Of a stretch of 64,000 nucleotides of DNA, positions 57,338 through 64,000 are shown in pieces. The notes beneath the pieces were generated by a model. The model saw only the letters and a list, made by a program, of their open reading frames with translations, was not told the DNA's origin and did not search any database. The stretch comes from Vibrio gazogenes (lineage in GTDB: Bacteria; Pseudomonadota; Gammaproteobacteria; Enterobacterales; Vibrionaceae). Every line of letters starts with the position of its first letter. The first letter of the stretch is position 1. Position numbers and translations under genes: made by a program. Location of the stretch: positions 930,001 through 994,000 of the forward strand of contig NZ_CP018835.1 in the NCBI RefSeq assembly GCF_002196515.1. Direction: 5' to 3'.

Positions 57338-57844
57338 ATGAAGAAGAGTAATCTTGAAACCAATACTGGCCATCGCTTTATTTCTAAAGCGAAAACAGCT
57401 TACAAAATTCACATACATACGCCAGATGATAAAGTTTTACACCGCTCTGTAGGTTTCATTCGTATTGGTGAAAAAAAAGGGCTAAAAAAAGCGATTTTGC
57501 TTCGTAATGAACTCGGCCGTCAAATGTGGGGGAAGCACTGGCGAATGCTCCTTAAAGATCCTTATCTGATGACTCGATTACCCCACAGCCTTGAACCTAA
57601 AATTATCTATAAACCCCGTCCAACCAAAGACAATCCAAACTATCGGGATGCTTGCTACATTGCCGCTTGGCGTACCTATGACGATCAAGGGAAGTGCCAC
57701 TTCAAGAGTGTCGTTTGTTCAATTAACAAGCATGGTAAGCTGGCCGCATATACGAAAACCAAAAAGGCGCTTCTCGATGCGCACAAAGATTATCTCGATA
57801 TTCTAATTTTTATGGGCCGATTAAATAGCATCGATCTGAAATGA
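57338..57844 (+). CDS. AP2-like domain protein, function unknown
   Basis: A 168-residue basic protein that I recognise as a conserved vibrio hypothetical resembling AP2/ERF-type DNA-binding domains. Two similar halves are visible: residues about 12-75 (KTAYKIHI...SVGFIRIGEKKGLKKAILLRNELG) and 105-155 (CYIAAWRTYDD...VVCSINKHGKLAAYTKTKKALLDA), each with the three-strand-plus-helix pattern of the AP2 fold. No nuclease or integrase motif is seen. It is monocistronic, preceded by a 294-bp gap. DNA binding is inferred. Confidence 0.68.
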   Translation: MKKSNLETNTGHRFISKAKTAYKIHIHTPDDKVLHRSVGFIRIGEKKGLKKAILLRNELGRQMWGKHWRMLLKDPYLMTRLPHSLEPKIIYKPRPTKDNPNYRDACYIAAWRTYDDQGKCHFKSVVCSINKHGKLAAYTKTKKALLDAHKDYLDILIFMGRLNSIDLK

Positions 57845-57930
57845 TGACGCTCCCGACACAGTGAGTAATTCATTCCATCCGTATTTCCCATGCTCTTAAT
57901 ACGAATTTTACGGCTAAATACATATAAAAA

Positions 57931-57969
57931 CGCTGCGATATGCGAGCTTTAAGCCCTCATATCGCAGCG
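57931..57969 (-). terminator. Terminator downstream of the OmpA-family gene
   Basis: A 12-bp perfect stem CGCTGCGATATG / CATATCGCAGCG with a 15-base loop; on the minus strand it runs into TTTTTATATG. Confidence 0.82.
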
Positions 57970-58002
57970 CTGAATCAAGTTGAATTCGAAACTGTCTTGC
58001 GT

Positions 58003-59004
58003 TTATTCTTTAATGACAACCTGATAAGTGAATGTCGGCACTTCAACTTCAACCCGTCGGTTTTGCGCTCGACCTTCTTTGGTATCGTTGGAGGCGACAG
58101 GCTCAGATTCTCCCATACCACGCACAGTGATTCGATCAGCATCAATTCCCTGAGAAACGAGCTGTTCAGAAACAGCCTGTGCCCTTTTCAACGACAGTGA
58201 CTGGTTGTATTTCTTTGAACCGGTTGAATCGGTATAACCCGTCACCATCGCTGTCGCTTGAGAATGACGAGACATTAACTCAACGACGTCCTGAAGATCA
58301 GCGATGCCCTGCTTGCTCAGTACAGCACTGTCTAGTGCAAAACTGCTGGCACTATTCAAGCTTTTTTTCACCGTCTTAATCTCCTGCGTGTCAGCGGGTT
58401 CAGCCGGAGCTGGTTCCGGTGCTTCTGCAACAACGGCCGGCTCAGCAACTGCAGGCCGAGGCTTGCTTGCAACGACAGGCGTAGACTCAGAGCGACCAAA
58501 ACGATAAGTGACGCCCAGTGTTGCCATGTTCCCTTGCGCTCGCACAATATCATTATTCATATCAGTGAGCGCCTGATATTCCAGGCGAACAGCGACATTG
58601 TCATTCGCACTCAATTCAAGCCCTGCAGCTGCCAGATAGGACCAATCATCTTTAGAGCCATAGTCAACATAAGCACCGCCGAGTTTTGCATACAGATCAA
58701 GGTTTTGATAAAGAGGAAGATTAAACTTAGGCGCAATGGTTACTGCATTCACATGGTCATTGACCATGCCTGCCCCGGTAAATTTGCCTAAATGATCATA
58801 TCCGGCCTCAAGTGCGACATGATCCCAAACCTGATATCCAAGAAATGCACCGACTGCCGATGAATCATCATCGCACACATCTGTCGGACGACATGAATCA
58901 TCCAGCCAAGACTTGCCCACTTTACCACCGACATAAACCTCGGCATGAATCATTGCGGAAACCATCCATGATGCTGCCGATACCACCATTATCATTTTAT
59001 TCAT
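58003..59004 (-). CDS. OmpA-family outer membrane protein
   Basis: A 333-residue protein: signal peptide (about 21 residues, ending IHA), an N-terminal eight-stranded barrel (about 22-175, ending at LGVTYRFG), an Ala/Pro/Glu-rich linker (about 178-210), and a C-terminal OmpA-like peptidoglycan-binding domain (about 215-333; VTGYTDSTGSKKYNQSLSLKRAQ and the GRAQNRRVE motif). It tethers the outer membrane to the wall. Vibrio genomes carry several OmpA paralogues, so no single gene name is given. Confidence 0.9.
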   Translation of the reverse strand: MNKMIMVVSAASWMVSAMIHAEVYVGGKVGKSWLDDSCRPTDVCDDDSSAVGAFLGYQVWDHVALEAGYDHLGKFTGAGMVNDHVNAVTIAPKFNLPLYQNLDLYAKLGGAYVDYGSKDDWSYLAAAGLELSANDNVAVRLEYQALTDMNNDIVRAQGNMATLGVTYRFGRSESTPVVASKPRPAVAEPAVVAEAPEPAPAEPADTQEIKTVKKSLNSASSFALDSAVLSKQGIADLQDVVELMSRHSQATAMVTGYTDSTGSKKYNQSLSLKRAQAVSEQLVSQGIDADRITVRGMGESEPVASNDTKEGRAQNRRVEVEVPTFTYQVVIKE

Positions 59005-59206
59005 GCTGCTATTCCTTTTTTATTGTGAATGCCCAGTGTTGTATCAATACCGAACATATAGAATCAGGTTCACTGTATTGCATCACTGTAAAGAATGAGA
59101 GAAGAGCGTGTAAAATTACTGTCACCTTTACCGCATTTGAAACATGACAACAGATTCAGTGGCCCCGCTTTAATCAATGCAACACCTTTTCTATATGACC
59201 GAAATA

Positions 59207-59236
59207 AAAAAACCGCAACCTTGGTTGCGGTTTTTT
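59207..59236 (-). terminator. Terminator downstream of gltX
   Basis: A 14-bp perfect stem AAAAAACCGCAACC / GGTTGCGGTTTTTT with a 2-base core loop, strong on both strands. Confidence 0.92.
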
Positions 59237-59262
59237 ACTTGTCTTCACACTATTTTATGATA

Positions 59263-60690
59263 TCAGCCAGCATTCGCTTCACGCTGCTCAATAAACGCGA
59301 TAGCCATTTGAATCCGCTTCATCACACGTGCTTGACCAATCAACTGCATTGTGGCATCGACAGATGGAGACTGTCCCCCGCCAGTCACTGCAACACGTAA
59401 CGGCATTCCCACTTTACCCATACCGAGCTCCAGTGTCTCACATACATCAGCAATAACCTGATGCAGGCTCTCAGTCGTCCATGTCTCCAGCGCAGTTATT
59501 TTTTCCAAAGCCAGCGCGAGAGGCGCTTTAGCTACCGGACGCAGATGTTTCTTCGCGGCAGCCTCATCAAACGCATCAAAGTCTTCATAGAAATAACGCG
59601 CCTGCTGCGCCAGTTCAACCAAGGTGTGTACCCGGTCAGCCAGCAGTTGGATAACTTCCGTTACCGCTGGGCCATTTTCCGGATTGATTCCCTGATGATC
59701 CAAATGCCATTGCAGATGTCCGGCAACATATTCTGGATCCGAGTTTTTGATATAGTGATGGTTTAACCATAACAGTTTATCAGTATTAAACGCAGAAGCT
59801 GATTTGCTAATCGCATTCAGACTAAAGTGCTCAATCATTTCATCACGAGAGAAGATTTCCTGATCACCATGAGACCAACCAAGCCGTACTAAATAGTTAT
59901 TTAATGCTTCTGGCAGGTAGCCGTCATCCCGATATTGCATCACCGAAACAGCACCATGACGTTTCGAAAGTTTGGCACCATCATCCCCTAAGATCATGGC
60001 ACAATGAGCAAACGTTGGTACCGTCGCGCCCAGCGCTTCATAGATATTGATTTGACGCGCAGTGTTATTGATATGGTCTTCTCCCCGTACAACATGAGTG
60101 ATGCCCATATCCCAGTCATCAACAACTACACAGAAATTATATGTAGGTGAACCATCCGTCCGGCGGATAATCAAATCATCGAGTTGATCATTACGAATCT
60201 CGATCCGTCCACGAATTTGATCGTCAAAAACGACACTTCCCTCTTTCGGGTTACGGAAGCGCACAACAAAAGCATCGCCATCTTTTGCCGCATCATTCAC
60301 TGCTTTGATCTTCGGATGATTCGCGTCATAGCGAGGATTCTCTTTGTTGGCTTCCTGCTCTTCGCGAACTTCATCCAACAGCGCTTTAGGGGCGTAACAC
60401 TTATACGCTTTCCCTGCTGCAAGTAACTGTTCAACCACTTCATCATAACGATCAAAACGTTTCGTCTGATAATAAGGACCTTCATCCCAATCCAATCCTA
60501 ACCAGCTCATGCCTTCCAGAATTGCATCGACCGCTTCCTGCGTTGAACGCTCTAAATCGGTATCTTCAATTCTTAATACAAATTCCCCACCCTGATGTTT
60601 TGCATAGAGCCAAGAATACAATGCCGTACGGGCACCACCGACATGAAGAAACCCTGTAGGGCTTGGAGCAAAACGCGTTTTAACCGTCAT
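59263..60690 (-). CDS. gltX: Glutamate-tRNA ligase
   Basis: A 475-residue class I synthetase charging tRNA(Glu). The HIGH-type signature [12 protein letters not shown] lies near residues 15-27 and the KMSKS-type KLSKRHG near 238-244. The start at 60690 gives the normal N-terminus [12 protein letters not shown]; an upstream in-frame ATG adds 11 unrelated residues. Its product also supplies Glu-tRNA to HemA. Confidence 0.96.
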   Translation of the reverse strand: MTVKTRFAPSPTGFLHVGGARTALYSWLYAKHQGGEFVLRIEDTDLERSTQEAVDAILEGMSWLGLDWDEGPYYQTKRFDRYDEVVEQLLAAGKAYKCYAPKALLDEVREEQEANKENPRYDANHPKIKAVNDAAKDGDAFVVRFRNPKEGSVVFDDQIRGRIEIRNDQLDDLIIRRTDGSPTYNFCVVVDDWDMGITHVVRGEDHINNTARQINIYEALGATVPTFAHCAMILGDDGAKLSKRHGAVSVMQYRDDGYLPEALNNYLVRLGWSHGDQEIFSRDEMIEHFSLNAISKSASAFNTDKLLWLNHHYIKNSDPEYVAGHLQWHLDHQGINPENGPAVTEVIQLLADRVHTLVELAQQARYFYEDFDAFDEAAAKKHLRPVAKAPLALALEKITALETWTTESLHQVIADVCETLELGMGKVGMPLRVAVTGGGQSPSVDATMQLIGQARVMKRIQMAIAFIEQREANAG

Positions 60691-60872
60691 GAGATTTACC
60701 TTTATTCTGATCGAGTTTAACAACTTCGGATCTAGATGTATCAGCCAAAATTTGGCCAGTATTCTAGCACCTGAGTATCAATCACGACAATGACCCTTTG
60801 TCCTGAATTTTCAGTCATGTCAGTGGATAGCGCGTCACGCTCAGCAGAAAAAACCAGAAATAGCGAAATGCC

Positions 60873-60903
60873 TTGACCTTCCCCTTGCGTCAAGGTTTAT
60901 TTT
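60873..60903 (+). promoter_or_regulatory. CueR-type promoter of copA
   Basis: TTGACC (60873-60878) and TATTTT (60898-60903) are separated by an over-long 19-base spacer, the mark of MerR-family activation, and the spacer holds the dyad ACCTT-N11-AAGGT. This is the standard layout of CueR-controlled copA promoters. No cueR gene is in the window. Confidence 0.8.
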
Positions 60904-60934
60904 GATGCGAAATGGGATAGAGAAAGAGACGAAC

Positions 60935-63679
60935 ATGTATCATTTAAAACTACCGTTATCTGGCTTGCATTGTATGGGCTGCGCTCGGAAAGTAGAGCGT
61001 CAGCTCAAAGCGAATTTGAATGTCGAAATCTGCAATCTCTCCCCGTCTCTCATTGAGATGGATACCGATGCATCCATCGATGAAATTGTCGAAAATATCG
61101 AATCTCTCGGCTATCAGGTGGGTAAAAAACAACATTACACATTGCAGGGCTTACACTGTGGCAAGTGTGTCCAAAAACTCACCGACCTCCTGAGTGAAAG
61201 TGAACAGATTCAAGATTTGAATGTGACCAAAGAGTCGCTCTCACTGGTCACAACCTTGCCAGAACAAGACATTCTCGATCAAGTTGCATCACTTGGCTAT
61301 CAAGCCTTTACAAATGAATCATCCCCAAACAGTCGTCATCTCCCTCCTGATACTGATGCTGATGCTGATGCTGATGCTGAATTAACGTCAGCAACACCAC
61401 CATCTCGTCAACAACATCAAATGGACGTCACAACCAATTTACTCATCAAAGGCATGACTTGTGCCAGTTGCGTCACTTCCGTAGAAAAAGCGCTGTTATC
61501 CGTCTCCGGTATTGAGGGTGCACAAGTTCATTTATCAGAACAAAGTGCTGCAACATTTTCCGCACAACCGCCGAATCAACAGCAGTTAATTGCAGCAGTA
61601 CGCTCTGCCGGATATGACGCTGAAATTATCGATGACCCGGCACAGCAGCAGGAAAAACAGCAAGCCCATTTAACAACGATGCTCAAGTACCATCGCCGTC
61701 ACGCTGTCATGGGCCTGTTACTGGGGATTCCGATTATGGCATGGGGCGTTTTCGGTGGCAGTATGTTGATCCAAACACAGCAACAACAGTTGAGCTGGGG
61801 GATCGTCGGTCTCTTATGTTTAGGGCTACTGTGTACTGCGGGTCGAGGCTTCTATCAAAGTGCATGGCAGGCACTTTGGCACAAAAGAGCCACCATGGAT
61901 ACATTGGTCGCATTAGGAACAGGCGTTGCATGGCTTTACTCAATCATGGTCGTCATTGCACCACACTGGTTCCCTATCCAAGCCCGTCATGTCTATTTCG
62001 AAGCCAGTGCCATGATTATCGGTCTTATTTCTTTGGGACATGCCATTGAATCAAAAGCCAAGGCGAAAACAACACAATCGCTACAAGCGTTGATTCAGCT
62101 CCAGCCTCAACAAGCAACACTTATCACCGAGAGTGATGATCAGAGAATTCCTGTCACACAGATTGAAAAAGGAATGCACCTGAGAATTAAACCCGGCGAT
62201 AAACTGCCTGTTGACGGGGTTGTGATGCAAGGAGAATCCTATCTGGATGAATCCATGTTAACCGGAGAACCAATTCCCACACTGAAACGTTCGGGAGATA
62301 CCGTCTCCGCAGGGACCATCAACCATGATGGCAGTCTGGTGATTGAAGCAACCGGTGTCGGCAGTGAAACCATGCTTTCCCGTATTATTCAGATGGTCAG
62401 AAAAGCACAAAGCAGTAAACCACCCATTGCGAAACTTGCCGATCAGATTTCTGCTGTGTTTGTCCCTGTGGTCGTCGCTATCGCTATCGCGGCTGCGTTG
62501 ATCTGGTTCTGGTTCGGCCCCGAGCCCAAAATCAGCTATATGCTTGTCGTCGCGACCACAGTGCTGATTATTGCCTGCCCCTGTGCATTGGGACTCGCAA
62601 CACCGTTATCAGTAACTGTTGGTGTCGGTAAGGCCGCAGAAATGGGTATTCTAATCCGTGATGCCGAGGTACTCCAAACCACCAGCCATATTGATACGGT
62701 TGTCTTTGACAAGACCGGCACATTGACGGAAGGCAGACCACAGGTGCAATCGGTTGAAAGCATCAATCTGGAACAACATGAGTTGTTATCCATCGCCTAC
62801 GCACTGGAACAACAATCGGAACACCCGTTAGCCAAAGCGGTATGTGAATACGCACGTTCGAAACAAATCTCACCGGCTCAGATCTCATCCTTTCAAAACC
62901 TGCGCGGACGCGGGGTGAAAGCCTCTTACAAAGGTCATTCTGTTCATATCGGTTCAGTGCATTACATGACCTCATTGGGGGCCTCATTCAGCCAAATACA
63001 AACCACGCTTGATCATCTCCTTGAACAGGCATGGACACCGATGCTGATTGCTATTGATCAAAATATTCAAGGCGTGATTGCGGTAGCCGATCCAATGAAA
63101 GCCGATGCGGCAGAAGCCATTCAAGCACTCAATACGCTGGGCATCAAAACCGTGATGTTAACCGGAGATCACCATACTGTCGCCCAAGCTATCGCCAACC
63201 AAATTGGCATTCAGGAGGTCATCGCTCAGGTGCTTCCCGATCAAAAAGCAGCACACATCATTGAATATCAGCAAGCAGGGCATAACGTCGCCATGGTCGG
63301 TGATGGCATAAATGATGCGCCAGCACTCGCACAAGCTGATCTCGGTATTGCCATGGGGAGTGGCAGTGATGTGGCCATCGAAAGTGCTCAGATGACATTT
63401 CTCAACAGCTCACCCTTGTCGATTCTTAATGCCATTTCGCTCTCCAAAGCAACGGTAAAAAATATCAGGCAGAACCTGCTCGGGGCCTTTATTTACAACA
63501 CCCTCGGCATCCCGGTCGCAGCCGGCATCTTGTATCCATGGTTTGGTTTCCTGCTCAGCCCTGTCATTGCCGGAGCAGCGATGGCTTTATCATCGATTAC
63601 CGTTGTCACAAACGCCAACCGGTTGCGGCTATTTAGATCTCAGCATCAGCCGCATGCGTCAGAACCAAAGGCTCAATGA
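60935..63679 (+). CDS. copA: Copper-exporting P1B-type ATPase with three HMA domains
   Basis: A 914-residue inner-membrane Cu(I) pump. Three N-terminal metal-binding domains carry CMGC, CGKC and CASC. The second and third are linked by an Asp-Ala repeat region encoded by a hexanucleotide repeat. Eight helices follow, with the ion-site motif CPC in IIACPCALGLATP, the phosphorylation motif DKTGTLTEG, SEHPLAKAV, the TGE loop in LTGEPIP, and GDGINDAPALA. The C-terminal metal sites (helices 7 and 8) include YNTLGIP and AMALSSITVV. A CueR-type promoter lies 32 bases upstream. Confidence 0.95.
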   Translation: MYHLKLPLSGLHCMGCARKVERQLKANLNVEICNLSPSLIEMDTDASIDEIVENIESLGYQVGKKQHYTLQGLHCGKCVQKLTDLLSESEQIQDLNVTKESLSLVTTLPEQDILDQVASLGYQAFTNESSPNSRHLPPDTDADADADAELTSATPPSRQQHQMDVTTNLLIKGMTCASCVTSVEKALLSVSGIEGAQVHLSEQSAATFSAQPPNQQQLIAAVRSAGYDAEIIDDPAQQQEKQQAHLTTMLKYHRRHAVMGLLLGIPIMAWGVFGGSMLIQTQQQQLSWGIVGLLCLGLLCTAGRGFYQSAWQALWHKRATMDTLVALGTGVAWLYSIMVVIAPHWFPIQARHVYFEASAMIIGLISLGHAIESKAKAKTTQSLQALIQLQPQQATLITESDDQRIPVTQIEKGMHLRIKPGDKLPVDGVVMQGESYLDESMLTGEPIPTLKRSGDTVSAGTINHDGSLVIEATGVGSETMLSRIIQMVRKAQSSKPPIAKLADQISAVFVPVVVAIAIAAALIWFWFGPEPKISYMLVVATTVLIIACPCALGLATPLSVTVGVGKAAEMGILIRDAEVLQTTSHIDTVVFDKTGTLTEGRPQVQSVESINLEQHELLSIAYALEQQSEHPLAKAVCEYARSKQISPAQISSFQNLRGRGVKASYKGHSVHIGSVHYMTSLGASFSQIQTTLDHLLEQAWTPMLIAIDQNIQGVIAVADPMKADAAEAIQALNTLGIKTVMLTGDHHTVAQAIANQIGIQEVIAQVLPDQKAAHIIEYQQAGHNVAMVGDGINDAPALAQADLGIAMGSGSDVAIESAQMTFLNSSPLSILNAISLSKATVKNIRQNLLGAFIYNTLGIPVAAGILYPWFGFLLSPVIAGAAMALSSITVVTNANRLRLFRSQHQPHASEPKAQ
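61354..61380 (+). repeat. Hexanucleotide repeat within copA
   Basis: TGATGC in 4.5 units, encoding Asp-Ala dipeptides in the linker between HMA domains 2 and 3. Unit changes would stay in frame. Confidence 0.85.
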
Positions 63680-63764
63680 TTTTGAGTGATGAACAGTTGC
63701 TTATCAGCCACGACCCAATCTATGCTAGCGTTCAGATGAATGTCACAAGATAGGAAATCAACTT

Positions 63765-64000
63765 ATGCAACTCACCCGCCTGCTTTCAGTCGGCGCTATC
63801 ATTCTCAGCTTCTATACCAATGCCGAGCCATTATATTGGCTTGCCAGTAAGGATCAGACGCAACTGATGCTGTTGGGATCGATTCATGTCGGGCACCCGG
63901 ATATGTATCCGTTACCCAAACCGGTGATGGACTTTCTTCGCGACAGTGATGGATTAATTGTCGAAGCCGATATCCGTCAGGCAAACAAGTTGCAATATCC
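63765..64000 (+). CDS. TraB/GumN-family protein, 5' part only
   Basis: The first 78 codons of a protein with a signal peptide (about 20 residues, ending TNA). The mature start EPLYWLASKDQTQLMLLGSIHVG contains the GSIHVG motif (one of the two conserved GxxH motifs of the TraB/GumN family), followed by VEADIR. Function is not known in bacteria; family members are metal-dependent-protease-like. TAGGAAATC precedes the start. The rest lies beyond the window. Confidence 0.78.
   Translation, partial: MQLTRLLSVGAIILSFYTNAEPLYWLASKDQTQLMLLGSIHVGHPDMYPLPKPVMDFLRDSDGLIVEADIRQANKLQY

Overview
This window reads as a chromosomal segment of a Vibrio-type gammaproteobacterium (Vibrionaceae). The evidence is the sheathed-polar-flagellum gene order (flgN-flgM-flgA / cheV-cheR / flgBCDEFGHIJKL / flaC-flaA, with flgO, flgP and flgT beside it), flagellin and NutA sequences that look vibrio-like, and housekeeping neighbourhoods typical of gammaproteobacteria (dapA-bamC, hemA-prfA-prmC-sirB2-sirB1-kdsA, lolB-ispE-prs, pth-ychF). 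Codon use and base composition look even throughout; nearly everything is core chromosome, and the only clear mobile DNA is one insertion sequence. Species-level assignment is not possible from the sequence alone.

Layout. 1-2.4 kb: an FTR1-type iron permease (cut by the window edge) behind a Fur-box-like site, and a small winged-helix protein. 2.5-7 kb: yffB, dapE, a VanY-like peptidase and a small membrane protein on the plus strand, facing bamC and dapA on the minus strand; dapE and dapA both serve the lysine/diaminopimelate pathway. 7.3-17.3 kb: bcp, a chemoreceptor, a PerM-type membrane protein, bepA-arsC-wrbA, a DUF2066 protein, uraA, ybaK. 17.4-28 kb: nutA, kdsA, sirB1, sirB2, prmC, prfA, hemA on minus; lolB, ispE, prs, pth, ychF on plus. 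29.6-31.3 kb: an array of 13 tRNA genes (Met, Leu-TAG, Leu-CAG, Gln) built by internal duplications.

31.4-53.1 kb: the polar flagellar region. Two flagellins, HAPs, hook, rod, rings, CheV/CheR, FlgA, FlgM, FlgN and the outer-membrane/basal-disk proteins FlgO, FlgP, FlgT. Several sigma-54-like and sigma-28-like promoters can be read in the gaps, matching the known tiered flagellar cascade. The flgL gene (hook-filament junction) is split by a 1,290-bp IS3-family element with a 3-bp target duplication; removing the element and one copy of the duplication restores a 397-codon frame. The sequenced strain is therefore predicted to be defective in filament attachment unless flgL is restored or duplicated elsewhere.

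53.2-64 kb: tRNA-Arg(CCT), a TehB-like methyltransferase, ompW and hsp20 (divergent, with two perfect FNR-type palindromes between them), an EamA exporter and its divergent MarR regulator with repeated palindromes, a small AP2-like protein, an OmpA-family porin-like protein, gltX, a three-HMA-domain copper ATPase behind a CueR-type promoter, and the start of a TraB/GumN-family gene.

I see no CRISPR array, prophage, toxin-antitoxin pair, secretion cluster or biosynthetic cluster. The most notable signals are the flgL disruption, the tRNA array whose spacers form hairpins with compensatory changes between copies, and the twin palindromes in the flaC leader.
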